Notes under the pieces: model-generated
Told to the model about the DNA's origin: nothing
Databases searched by the model: none
What the model saw: only the letters and a program-made list of their open reading frames with translations
Made by a program: the position numbers and the translations under genes
Part shown: positions 55,686-64,000 of the stretch, in pieces
How positions within the stretch are numbered: the stretch's first letter is position 1
How the letters are laid out: each line of letters opens with the position of its first letter
Assembly: GCA_003660235.1 (NCBI GenBank)
Contig: QGON01000069.1
Location: 62,001 to 126,000, forward strand
Source: a bacterium endosymbiont of Escarpia laminata
GTDB lineage: Bacteria > Pseudomonadota > Gammaproteobacteria > Chromatiales > Chromatiaceae
Reading direction: 5' to 3'
DNA length: 64,000 nucleotides

Positions 55686-58600
55686 ATGAAAGCCAATGTA
55701 GTTTTTTTACTGTTATCACTCACCTTTCTTAACGCCTGTAGTGATGATCCTGATCTCGGTAGTCCAGTGGACACAACTGCACCCGTGATAGCGCTGCTCG
55801 GTGCAGACCCATTGAATCTCTCGGTTGGCGACACCTACACCGACCCCGGCGTGACTGCTTTGGACGATGTTGACGGCAACATCACAGGCAATATTGTCGT
55901 TGCTGGAGATACGGTTAACACGGCTGTAGAAGGCACCTACGTGGTGACCTACGATGTCAGCGATGCGGCGGGAAATGCAGCAGTACCGTTAACGCGCACA
56001 GTAAATGTGGAAGATAACACCGCGCCCGATATAACATTGCTCGGTGCCAACCCATTGAATCTCTCGGTTGGCGACACTTACACCGACCCCGGCGTGACTG
56101 CTTTGGACAATATTGACGGCGACATCACAGGCAATATTGTCGTTGCTGGAGATACGGTTAACACCGCCATAATAGGCGCCTACGTGGTGACCTACGATGT
56201 CAGCGATGCGGCAGGAAATGCAGCAACGCAGGTAAGACGCACAGTAAACGTGGAAGATAACACTGCGCCTGTGATAACGCTGCTTGGTGCAAACCCATTG
56301 AATCTCTCGGTTGGCGATACCTACACCAACCCCGGTGCAATCGCTTTGGATAATGTAGACGGCAACATCACAGGCAATATTGTCGTTGCTGGAGATACGG
56401 TTAACACCGCTATAGTAGGCACCTATTTCGTGACCTACAATGTCAGCGACGCGGCGGGAAATCCCGCAACGCAGTTAACGCGCACAGTAAACGTGGAAGA
56501 TAACGCCGCGCCCGTGATAACGCTGCTTGGTGCCAACCCATTGAATCTCTCGGTTGGCGATACCTACACCGATCCCGGTGCAACAGCTCTTGACAATGTA
56601 GACGGCAATATCACAGGCAATATTGTCGTTGCTGGAGATGCGGTTAACACTGCTATAGTAGGCACCTATTTCGTGACCTACAATGTCAGCGACATGGCGG
56701 GAAATCCCGCTCTGCAGTTAACGCGCACAGTAAACGTGGGAGATAACGCCGCGCCCGTGATAACGCTGCTTGGTGCCAACCCATTGAATCTCTCGGTTGG
56801 CGATACTTACACCGATCCCGGTGCAACAGCTCTTGACAATGTAGACGGCAATATCACAAGCAATATTGTCGTTGCTGGAGATACGGTTGACACGGCTGTA
56901 GAAGGTGCCTACACGGTGACCTACAATGTCAGCGACGCAGCAGGAAATGCAGCAATACCGTTAACGCGCACTGTAAATGTAGATGGCACCCCGCCGGTGA
57001 TAACGCTACTCGGTACGGATCCATTGAATCTCACGGTCGGTGGTGCCTACACTGACCCCGGTGCGACGGCTACGGACGATATTGATGGCGACATCACAGG
57101 CAATATTGTCGTTGCTGGAGATACGATTGACACGGCTGTAGAAGGCACCTACGTGGTGACCTACGATGTCAGCGACGCGGCGGGAAATCCCGCAACGCAG
57201 TTAACGCGCACAGTAAATGTAGATGGCACCCCGCCGGTGATAACGCTGCTCGGTACGGATCCATTGAATTTCTTAGTCGGCGACACCTACGCCGATCCCG
57301 GTGCGACGGCTACGGACGATATTGATGGCGACATCACAGGCAATATTGTGGTTGCTGGAGATACGGTTGACACGGTTGTAGAAGGCACCTACGTGGTGAC
57401 CTACGATGCCAGCGACGCGGCGGGAAATCCCGCAACGCAGTTAACGCGCACAGTAAATGTAGATGGCACCCCGCCGGTGATAACGCTGCTCGGTACGGAT
57501 CCATTGAATCTCTTGGTCGGCGACACCTACACTGATCCCGGTGCGACGGCTACGGACGATGTTGATGGCGACATCACAGGCAATATTGTCGTTGCTGGAG
57601 ATACGGTTGACACGGCTGTAGAAGGCACCTACTTGGTGACCTACGATGTCAGCGACGCGGCGGGAAATCCCGCAACGCAGTTAGCGCGCGCAGTAAATGT
57701 AGATGGCACCCCGCCGGTGATAACGCTGCTTGGTACAGATCCATTGGATCTCTCGGTCGGTGACACCTACACTGATCCCGGTGTGACGGCTACGGACGAT
57801 GTTGATGGCGACATCACAGGCAATATTGTCGTTGCTGGAGATACGGTTGACACGGCTGTAGAAGGCACCTACTTGGTGACCTACGATGTCAGCGACGCGG
57901 CGGGAAATCCCGCAACGCAGTTAGCGCGCGCAGTAAATGTAGATGGCACCCCGCCGGTGATAACGCTGCTTGGTACAGATCCATTGGATCTCTCGGTCGG
58001 TGACACCTACACTGATCCCGGTGTGACGGCTACGGACGATGTTGATGGCGACATCACAGGCAATATTGTCGTTGCTGGAGATACGGTTGACACGGCTGTA
58101 GAAGGCGCTTACGTGGTGACCTACGATGTCAGCGACGCGGCGGGAAATCCTGCAGTGCAGCTAACGCGCACCGTTAACGTGGTTAACGATCCCCCGGTCA
58201 TCAATGATCTGAGTATTTCGCCCGATCCCGCTTTCATTGATACAGCAGCCGCCTTCAGTTGGGTGGTAAGCGATATCAATGATGATACATTGACCTGCAA
58301 GCTGGATGTTGAAAATGATGGAACAGATGACTACACCATCAACGATTGTGTGAATAATACTTCCCAGGTGCATACCTATACGGTAGCTGGTGATTACACA
58401 GCGAAGCTCACTGTAGACGATGGAATTGCCAGCCCGGTTGTTACGACAATAGACTTTAGCGTGATTGCGCCACTGTCAACGGATGTGTCAGTCAATGGCC
58501 CTGTTGTTGTGGGTGAAAGGGCGTTGTATACCATTACTGTGGGTAATACGACTCTTCAGCAGATTGATGGTGTGACTGTTTCTTTGGTTGTACCAGCTGA

Positions 58601-61148
58601 ACTGTCTTTCCATGGGGGTGTAGATGCAGAACCAGATGTCTTTACAAACGGTGGTTGCCACTCTGGCACTTTCTGTGATCCTACAGAAGTAGCACTGTGG
58701 ACTCTTGGAGCCCTGGCTGCTGGTGAGAGCCGCACGATTTCAATTAATACTCTGGTAGATGCAACTACTTTAAACGACGTTACCATTACCTTGCCGGTGA
58801 CCTTTACCGCTACTGCAATCAGCGATATACAGATTGATAAGGATGTTGACGTATTTATTAATAGCCCTTCTGCAGACCTGTCACTGGGAGCATCAACAGA
58901 CCCTGTGGTTCCGAACAAGACGTTTACTTATACCCTTGATTTCGGTAATACCAGTGCGGGATTGCTGACCACAACAGAACTGCGCGCCTTTTTACCTGCG
59001 GGTGTCACGGTAGATTCCATCAGTGACGGTGGCGCAGTTGAGGTAAGCACTGGTGATGTTGTTTGGGACGAAGGCAGCGTTGGGGTAGGTGACTCCCTGC
59101 ATCGGAAGATTATTGTAACCACCGATGCAGGTCTCACGGCTGGGCAAATTTTAAAGGCGACTGCTCAGTTGACACATGACGGTGGTCAGGTAGTGGATAA
59201 TACGTCTGAGCATGCAATGACAGTTGTCTCTACCGGCTTACCATTAGAAATTGATATCAGCACCTCAGCCAACCCGGTGGTGGAAAATGAACGTGTGCTG
59301 TACACCCTGACGGTCAGCAATACATCTTTTGTATCTGTTAATAATGTAACTGTACAGCTTCGAGTACCAGCCGAGCTGTTTTTCAATGAGTCCACTGATG
59401 TTGAACCTACTGCTGTATGTCCCGCTGATGGAAACTGTAATCCCACGGAAGAAGCTGTTTGGAGTCTGGGCACTTTGGCCACAGGTGAAAGCCGTACGAT
59501 TACGGTGAATGCTCTGGTAGACACAGTACCTAATGGCAACCTGATCACGGTTCCTGTGCGAGTAACAGCAGACGGATTAGAGGATGTGATTGATCTGCTC
59601 AATACGGTGGCTGTATTCAAAACTCCGTCTGCCGACCTGGTGTTGGGTGCATCAACAGACCCTGTGGTTCCGAACGAGACGTTTATCTATACCCTTGATT
59701 TCGGTAATATCAGTGCGGGATTGCTGACCACAACAGAACTGCGCGCCTTTTTACCTGCGGGTGTCACGGTAGATTCCATCAGTAATGGTGGCGCAGTTGA
59801 GGTAAGTACTGGTGATGTTGTTTGGGACGAAGGCAGCGTTGGGGTAGGTGACTCCCTGCATCGGGAGATTATTGTAACCACCGATGCAGGTCTTACGGCT
59901 GGGCAAATTTTAAAGGCGACTGCTCAGTTGACACATGACGGTGGTCAGGTAGTGGATAATACGTCTGAGCATGCAATGACAGTTGTCTCTACCGCCTTAC
60001 CATTAGAAATTGATATCAGCACCTCAGCCAACCCGGTGGTGGAAAATGAACGTGTGCTGTACACCCTGACGGTCAGCAATACATCTTTTGTATCTGTTAA
60101 TAATGTAACTGTACAGCTTCGAGTGCCAGCAGAACTGTTATTCAGTGAGGGAAATGATGTTGAACCTACTGCTGTATGTCCCGCTGATGGAAACTGTAAT
60201 CCCACGGAAGAAGCTGTTTGGAGTCTGGGCACTTTGGCCACAGGTGAAAGCCGCACCATTACGGTGAATGCTCTGGTAGACACAGTGCCCAATGGCAACC
60301 TGATCACGGTTCCTGTGCGAGTAACAGCAGACGGATTAGAGGATGTGATTGATCTGCTCAATACGGTGGCTGTGTTCAATTCACCGTCTGCAGACCTGTC
60401 ACTGGGCGCATCAACAGACCCTGTGGTTCCGAACGAGACGTTTATCTATACCCTTGATTTCGGTAATATCAGTGCGGGATTGCTGTCTACAACAGAACTG
60501 CGCGCCTTTTTACCTGCGGGTGTCACGGTTAATTCTATCAGTGATGGTGGCATTGAGGTAACTACAGGTGAGGTTGTGTGGACTGAAGGCAGCGTTGGAG
60601 TAGGAGCTTCCGCGCATCGCGAGATTACGGTAATAGCTGATGGCTCTGTAGCCAGTGATATTCTTGCTCTGGGTGCTGAGTTGACCTTCGATGGAGGACT
60701 TGAAATTGATAACCGAAGTGAATTTGCAATTACTGTTTCAGAAAATACTGGAATTGCTTCACTCTTATCGGTAGATATTATAGCTACACCCGAACCTGTA
60801 GCATCAAGTGGGATTTTGGCTTATACCATTACCGTGACCAATGGCTTTGGTCTATCCGTTGATAATGTAGCCATATTATTGCGGGTTCCAGCCGAACTGT
60901 TTTTCAACGAGACCACTAATTCTGAACCTGATGCTGTATGTCCAGGTGATGGAAACTGTAATCCCTTGGAAGAAGCTGTTTGGAGTTTAGGCACAATGGC
61001 CGCAGGCTCAACCCAGATCATAACCATCAATGCAACTGTTGCTTCAGGTCTTGATGACGGAACTTTGATCGTTGCTCCCGTCAGAGTAACCGCCACCGAC
61101 ATGGAAGACACCATCAACCTGCAACATACAACGGTAATTCAAAATTGA
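55686..61148 (+). CDS. Giant repetitive surface lipoprotein (Ig-like, PKD-like and DUF11-like repeats)
   Basis: 1820 residues. A lipoprotein signal ends in LNAC18, so it should be lipid-anchored, probably in the outer membrane. Ten Ig-like repeats of about 80 residues (30-832) share PVITLLGxxPLxLxVGDTYxDPG, DGxITGNIVVAGDTV and VTYxVSDAAGN, as in DUF5011/HYR-type bacterial Ig domains. A PKD-like domain (about 833-925) follows, then a series of DUF11-like repeats (about 926-1820), where a block of about 253 residues recurs. It is rich in Asp, Thr and Val and very poor in Lys, fitting a calcium-binding adhesin or filamentous surface protein (inference). It is divergent from an XRE regulator inside the islet. 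Confidence 0.85.
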   Translation: MKANVVFLLLSLTFLNACSDDPDLGSPVDTTAPVIALLGADPLNLSVGDTYTDPGVTALDDVDGNITGNIVVAGDTVNTAVEGTYVVTYDVSDAAGNAAVPLTRTVNVEDNTAPDITLLGANPLNLSVGDTYTDPGVTALDNIDGDITGNIVVAGDTVNTAIIGAYVVTYDVSDAAGNAATQVRRTVNVEDNTAPVITLLGANPLNLSVGDTYTNPGAIALDNVDGNITGNIVVAGDTVNTAIVGTYFVTYNVSDAAGNPATQLTRTVNVEDNAAPVITLLGANPLNLSVGDTYTDPGATALDNVDGNITGNIVVAGDAVNTAIVGTYFVTYNVSDMAGNPALQLTRTVNVGDNAAPVITLLGANPLNLSVGDTYTDPGATALDNVDGNITSNIVVAGDTVDTAVEGAYTVTYNVSDAAGNAAIPLTRTVNVDGTPPVITLLGTDPLNLTVGGAYTDPGATATDDIDGDITGNIVVAGDTIDTAVEGTYVVTYDVSDAAGNPATQLTRTVNVDGTPPVITLLGTDPLNFLVGDTYADPGATATDDIDGDITGNIVVAGDTVDTVVEGTYVVTYDASDAAGNPATQLTRTVNVDGTPPVITLLGTDPLNLLVGDTYTDPGATATDDVDGDITGNIVVAGDTVDTAVEGTYLVTYDVSDAAGNPATQLARAVNVDGTPPVITLLGTDPLDLSVGDTYTDPGVTATDDVDGDITGNIVVAGDTVDTAVEGTYLVTYDVSDAAGNPATQLARAVNVDGTPPVITLLGTDPLDLSVGDTYTDPGVTATDDVDGDITGNIVVAGDTVDTAVEGAYVVTYDVSDAAGNPAVQLTRTVNVVNDPPVINDLSISPDPAFIDTAAAFSWVVSDINDDTLTCKLDVENDGTDDYTINDCVNNTSQVHTYTVAGDYTAKLTVDDGIASPVVTTIDFSVIAPLSTDVSVNGPVVVGERALYTITVGNTTLQQIDGVTVSLVVPAELSFHGGVDAEPDVFTNGGCHSGTFCDPTEVALWTLGALAAGESRTISINTLVDATTLNDVTITLPVTFTATAISDIQIDKDVDVFINSPSADLSLGASTDPVVPNKTFTYTLDFGNTSAGLLTTTELRAFLPAGVTVDSISDGGAVEVSTGDVVWDEGSVGVGDSLHRKIIVTTDAGLTAGQILKATAQLTHDGGQVVDNTSEHAMTVVSTGLPLEIDISTSANPVVENERVLYTLTVSNTSFVSVNNVTVQLRVPAELFFNESTDVEPTAVCPADGNCNPTEEAVWSLGTLATGESRTITVNALVDTVPNGNLITVPVRVTADGLEDVIDLLNTVAVFKTPSADLVLGASTDPVVPNETFIYTLDFGNISAGLLTTTELRAFLPAGVTVDSISNGGAVEVSTGDVVWDEGSVGVGDSLHREIIVTTDAGLTAGQILKATAQLTHDGGQVVDNTSEHAMTVVSTALPLEIDISTSANPVVENERVLYTLTVSNTSFVSVNNVTVQLRVPAELLFSEGNDVEPTAVCPADGNCNPTEEAVWSLGTLATGESRTITVNALVDTVPNGNLITVPVRVTADGLEDVIDLLNTVAVFNSPSADLSLGASTDPVVPNETFIYTLDFGNISAGLLSTTELRAFLPAGVTVNSISDGGIEVTTGEVVWTEGSVGVGASAHREITVIADGSVASDILALGAELTFDGGLEIDNRSEFAITVSENTGIASLLSVDIIATPEPVASSGILAYTITVTNGFGLSVDNVAILLRVPAELFFNETTNSEPDAVCPGDGNCNPLEEAVWSLGTMAAGSTQIITINATVASGLDDGTLIVAPVRVTATDMEDTINLQHTTVIQN
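56990..58190 (+). repeat. Tandem 240-bp DNA repeats within the lipoprotein gene
   Basis: Units of exactly 240 bp begin at about 56990, 57230, 57470, 57710 and 57950. The units starting at 57710 and 57950 are almost identical, so copy number has changed recently or can change. Earlier repeats are 243 bp and more diverged. Confidence 0.9.
58880..60640 (+). repeat. About 759-bp repeats within the lipoprotein gene
   Basis: The sequence from about 58903 recurs at about 59662 and about 60420 with long identical stretches, e.g. around the TDPVVPN coding region. Each block encodes two DUF11-like domains. Confidence 0.85.
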
Positions 61149-61198
61149 TTTTTATTTTCTTAAATGAATGTTAACTAAAAATTATTGATAAGTAGAAA

Positions 61199-61225
61199 AA
61201 CCACCGGCTATCTTAGCCGGTGGTT
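61199..61225. terminator. Hairpin terminator after the giant lipoprotein gene
   Basis: A perfect 12-bp stem (AACCACCGGCTA at 61199-61210 and TAGCCGGTGGTT at 61214-61225) with loop TCT, 50 bp after the stop. A T-run exists only for the minus-strand direction. Confidence 0.65.
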
Positions 61226-61252
61226 AATAAGATTAATAACTGGGACGCACGA

Positions 61253-61307
61253 AAAAGGGGACGGATTTATTTTCTATGAAGTGCCAAAAATAAATCTGTC
61301 CCCTTTT
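61253..61307. repeat. REP-like palindrome (GGGGACGGATTTATTTT type)
   Basis: The 21-bp arms 61253-61273 and 61287-61307 pair with one mismatch around 13 nt. The AAAAGGGGAC-GATTTATTTT class is a common REP-type element in gammaproteobacteria (family knowledge). Confidence 0.75.
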
Positions 61308-61375
61308 CTAAGCGATCCTTGACCATCAAACCTCAGAGTGCTCAGTCATTTCGACTTCTGACAATGGTAGCATCC

Positions 61376-61461
61376 GAGTTTGGGGTCAGAGTAATAACTC
61401 TTGGGCAGCCTCATTATATTTATAAAGATGAAGATGGTGTTCTTACTCTGACCCCAAACTC
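61376..61461. repeat. Complete REP-like palindromic unit cutting a transposase remnant
   Basis: Perfect 19-bp arms (61376-61394 and 61443-61461) containing GGGGTCAGAGTAA enclose 48 bp. The left 36 bp equal 54462-54497. Coding sequence of an IS4-type transposase resumes right after the right arm. Confidence 0.8.
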
Positions 61462-61464
61462 CTA

Positions 61465-61914
61465 CTGACTGGAGTCAATGCAAAGAACGATTACCCTCAG
61501 CCGCTACGGCGGATCAAATACCACGACAGCAAGACCGGCAAAACCTTCAACTTTCTGACCAACAACTTCACTATTCCAGCACAGACGGTAGCCGATCTCT
61601 ATCGTTACCGGTGGCAGGTAGAGCTCTTTTTCAAGTGGATCAAACAGCACCTGAGAATCAAATCTTTTTTCGGAACCACCGAGAATGCAGTGAAGAGCCA
61701 GATCTGGATTGCCATCTCAGTCTACGTGCTCGTGGCCATCATCAAAAAGCGACTCAAGCTCGAAATAGAGCTCTACACAATTTTACAGATTTTGAGCCTT
61801 ACCCTTTTCGAAAAAATACCGTTGGATCAATTGCTTATAAGATCCGATTGCAAAAACGAGGAGTATTCAACGGATAACCAATTGAATTTGTTCGATTTAA
61901 CGTTGGGACACTAG
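61465..61914 (+). pseudogene. IS4-family transposase, C-terminal fragment
   Basis: About 149 codons remain, ending at TAG 61912-61914. The YREK signature of IS4 transposases is intact (Y-x2-R-x3-E-x6-K in YRYRWQVELFFKWIK), followed by HLRIKSFFGTTENAVKSQIWIAISVYVLVAIIKKRLKL, typical of the family C-terminus. The N-terminal two thirds, with the first catalytic Asp residues, are missing because the frame starts at a REP-like palindrome. No terminal inverted repeats of the IS were found. Confidence 0.85.
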
Positions 61915-61939
61915 TGAAAAATGGATGGTGTTTTTACTC

Positions 61940-61967
61940 TGACCCTAAACTCGTGACCCTAAACTCG
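61940..61967. repeat. 14-bp perfect tandem duplication
   Basis: TGACCCTAAACTCG occurs twice in a row (61940-61953 and 61954-61967). It is a decayed right end of the GGGGTCAGAGT palindrome family, at the junction with the duplicated gene fragment. Confidence 0.8.
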
Positions 61968-61971
61968 GGAG

Positions 61972-62198
61972 GCGGAGCAGGTCGAAGTGGATTTCAGTGG
62001 GGTCGATATGAATATGGGCTTCAATCGACCGGCACTGGAAAATCAGGGAGAAGGACGTTTTGCGGGAAAAGGGATGCTGCCTGTCTGTGTGCGTGATGCC
62101 ATGGAGTGGGAGGCCAAGGTGCTGGTCAAAACGCAAGATGGCTTGGTTGCTGCACCTTACCGATTTATTACGGTCAAACCAGGTGCGTCTCTGCCATA
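61972..62198 (+). pseudogene. 5'-truncated copy of the DMNMG gene (right direct repeat)
   Basis: This encodes the last 74 or so residues of the protein at 53935-54429 (from EAEQVEVDFSGVDMNMG to GASLP, stop TAG) without the membrane anchor and N-terminal half. The DNA of 224 bp matches 54196-54419 at a constant offset of 7776 bp. It abuts the REP/IS remnants on its left, so it marks the right edge of the inserted islet. Confidence 0.85.
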
Positions 62199-62252
62199 GG
62201 GTCTGTTAACACTATGCTATGCGGATACCCATCGACGCTCCAAGCGGCCATC

Positions 62253-62936
62253 TCAGTCATCCAAAATGGATAGATAGGCGAAGATGTCAGTCAGCGCTTT
62301 ATCGTTGAAATCCAACAGTAACTCCTCATCGGGCTCGCTCTCATCATGGATGCGGATTCCCTTGCGATATTTTTCCACCTGACGCCAGAGGTAATTCGTA
62401 TACTGCCCGGCCAGCATTGGTACCGCTTTTTTCAGGTCACCCCAGCCGTCGCGGCCATGGCAGGAGCCGCACTCTTTACGGTAGATCTTTTTGCCATGCT
62501 CGATATCCCCCTCTGCACGCGGGATCTGCATCAGCCTTTTTGATTCCAGCAGGCGGGCATAGGCGTCGAAATTCGGATCGTCTGCGTCGGCGGGTGGGAG
62601 TCTTGTTTTTAGTCTGATCTGCTCTAAATAGAGGGAGATATCCTGGATGTCGTTGTCCGGCATCTGGCGTTCGTCGATATACTCGACCATTGCCAGGTTG
62701 GGGCGTTTGCGGTCACGAAACAGGTGGAGTTGTTTTGCGGTAAATGCGTTCGGCATGCCTGCAAGACGTGGATATTCACCATCTTTTCCTCCCTGTCCAA
62801 ATTCACCGTGACATCCGGCGCAAACTTCATTGATCTCTTCACCATTTTCCGGATCGTATTCATGGCCCAAAGCCGACATTGAAAATATCATGCAGAAGAG
62901 CAGGGTTATTTTGTGTGGTTTGTTTAGGCGGGTCAT
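62253..62936 (-). CDS. Diheme c-type cytochrome
   Basis: 227 residues with a signal peptide (about 1-24). Haem sites are Cys39-x2-Cys42-His43 (CAGCH) and Cys156-x2-Cys159-His160 (CGSCH), with YPRLAGM and VPMLAGQY after each as in c4-like diheme cytochromes. It is a likely periplasmic electron carrier; its partner is unknown. I use the ATG at 62936 at the signal peptide; a TTG at 62978 would add 14 residues. It is divergent from the acyl ligase. Confidence 0.88.
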   Translation of the reverse strand: MTRLNKPHKITLLFCMIFSMSALGHEYDPENGEEINEVCAGCHGEFGQGGKDGEYPRLAGMPNAFTAKQLHLFRDRKRPNLAMVEYIDERQMPDNDIQDISLYLEQIRLKTRLPPADADDPNFDAYARLLESKRLMQIPRAEGDIEHGKKIYRKECGSCHGRDGWGDLKKAVPMLAGQYTNYLWRQVEKYRKGIRIHDESEPDEELLLDFNDKALTDIFAYLSILDD

Positions 62937-63049
62937 TGCGCTCTTTTCTATGGTTTGGTATCTGTCTGTTATAGTCAAAGTATACTGAATCGCGGCGGGT
63001 ATTTGATCAGGGTGTAGGCCCCCTCTGCTTTAACGTAGATCAACTTTCG

Positions 63050-64000
63050 ATGATGAAGTTCAAACCATCAAGTCCACCTGAGTTATCCGTATTGCCGGGG
63101 CAATGGCTGTCGGAAACAGCTATCGGGTTTCCCGAATCCCCGGCAGTTTTGCTGGATGGTGAAATAACCAGCTATGTCAGCCTGGAACGACAGGTGGATG
63201 TTGTCTGCATCCACCTGGCTCAAGCGGGCGTTTCCGGTGTGGTGGCTATCAGTATCGAAAGCCGTTGGATGTCACTGTTGCTGTTTCATGCGGCCCTGAA
63301 GATGGGGTTTGCGCTGTTGCCTCTCGATCCATCTATCCCAGCAGAAAGGTATTTGCCGCTGCTCAGGCAGAGTGGTTGCCGATTTGCCGTGGTGGATAAT
63401 GGTATGGCGGATTTTTTCGCAGAGGTTGACTACATCCCTGCGTCCAGTTTGTTGGAACAGATAGCGCTCTCTCATCAATCCGGAGTGGAGCCAAACTCAG
63501 CTCAAGACGGTTCAACCGTGTTATTGGTCATCACTACCAGTGGCACCACGGGGGAGCCAAAAGGGGTGATGTTGACAGGTGCCAATCTGGCTGCCAGTGC
63601 AACTGTGGCCACAAGATACCTTGATCTAAAATCGGGTGATTGTTGGCTGAATTGTATGCCGACGGTCCATATTGCAGGCATAGCTGTCGCGGTCCGTTGT
63701 CTGCGGGTTGGCGCCACGCTATTGCTGCATCAGGGGTTTGATGCTGCACGGATTTTGAACGATATTCTTCATCAAGGCGTTAGCCATATATCTTTGGTAC
63801 CGGCCATGCTGGCGAGCTTGCTTGACCTAAGCCATGGAAGACCGTGTCCTGCAAGTCTGCGTGTTGCACTGATTGGTGGTGGCCCGCTTTCCACCATTCT
63901 TGCTGAACGCGCCCACCGTCTCAGCTGGCCGATTGTCGTTAGCTATGGGATGAGTGAAACCGGATCACTCTGTGTAGCGGATGACACTGTTAATGCAGGG
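63050..64000 (+). CDS. AMP-dependent acyl ligase, 3' end outside the window
   Basis: 317 codons are visible and open to the window end. The adenylate-forming P-loop reads TTSGTTGEPKG and the A5-type motif YGMSETGS lies near the end, with a cytosolic N-terminal domain resembling acyl-CoA or o-succinylbenzoate-CoA ligases (MenE-like). The substrate cannot be set from this part. Start at the ATG at 63050, or the next ATG at 63053; the ribosome site is weak. It is divergent from the diheme cytochrome with a 113-bp gap. Confidence 0.85.
   Translation, partial: MMKFKPSSPPELSVLPGQWLSETAIGFPESPAVLLDGEITSYVSLERQVDVVCIHLAQAGVSGVVAISIESRWMSLLLFHAALKMGFALLPLDPSIPAERYLPLLRQSGCRFAVVDNGMADFFAEVDYIPASSLLEQIALSHQSGVEPNSAQDGSTVLLVITTSGTTGEPKGVMLTGANLAASATVATRYLDLKSGDCWLNCMPTVHIAGIAVAVRCLRVGATLLLHQGFDAARILNDILHQGVSHISLVPAMLASLLDLSHGRPCPASLRVALIGGGPLSTILAERAHRLSWPIVVSYGMSETGSLCVADDTVNAG

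Noticed and set aside
56990..58190. Regular repeats resembling a CRISPR array
   Set aside because: The 240-bp units are in-frame protein repeats with no short direct repeat/spacer pattern and no cas genes.
61611..61877. 88-codon frame inside the transposase remnant
   Set aside because: It is out of frame with the IS4 YREK-containing sequence, which is the true coding frame.

Overview
The window looks like a chromosomal piece of a chemotrophic gammaproteobacterium, most like the sulfur-oxidising Chromatiales/Sedimenticola/Thiodiazotropha group. This is inference from gene content: the riboflavin order nrdR-ribD-ribE-ribBA-ribH-nusB, a DsrC/TusE-family protein, pyruvate phosphate dikinase, and a Sec-exported clade II nitrous oxide reductase cluster. 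No rRNA, tRNA or CRISPR array was seen.

Layout. 1-1010: 3' part of a putative papain-like cysteine peptidase. 983-6268: alpha/beta hydrolase, an exosortase-type chain-length protein, a GT4 glycosyltransferase behind a strong hairpin, and a PilJ-domain protein. 6493-15004: glyA, then nrdR-ribD-ribE-ribBA-ribH-nusB, a PsiE-family protein, thiL-pgpA and a retropepsin-like protease. 15123-19311: folE2, ispA and xseB on the minus strand, then parE. 19370-23607: a frameshifted coiled-coil protein, SCO protein, Nudix hydrolase, NYN/cold-shock fusion and TauE/SafE permease. 23650-27472: halogenase-like flavoprotein, zwf and pgl. 27622-33158: degenerate pseudopilin, an RND efflux pair and a cysteine-less DsrC/TusE homolog. 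33163-40803: CoA-binding protein, valS, a response regulator and ppdK.

40946-54429 is the nitrous oxide respiration region: a small periplasmic protein, a TroA-SCO fusion, nosZ, two c-type cytochromes, nosB, nosD, nosG, nosH, nosF, nosL, nosY and a Met-motif membrane-anchored protein. NosZ would reduce N2O in the periplasm. The cytochromes and NosB/G/H would carry electrons from quinol, NosD/F/Y would support copper-site assembly, and NosL and the SCO domains would handle copper or thiol chemistry. FNR-type boxes precede nosZ and the diheme cytochrome, suggesting control by lack of oxygen.

54430-61970 looks like an inserted islet. It carries an XRE regulator, a 1820-residue repeat lipoprotein, REP-like palindromes and remnants of IS4-type transposases. 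It is flanked by a 224-bp direct duplication of the 3' part of the last nos-region gene. Beyond it are a diheme cytochrome (minus strand) and the 5' part of an AMP-dependent acyl ligase that runs off the window end.

Non-coding structure includes three inverted elements whose arms are 7-bp tandem repeats (after glyA, ppdK and nosY), several REP-like palindromes sharing GGGGTCAGAGT, and intrinsic terminators.
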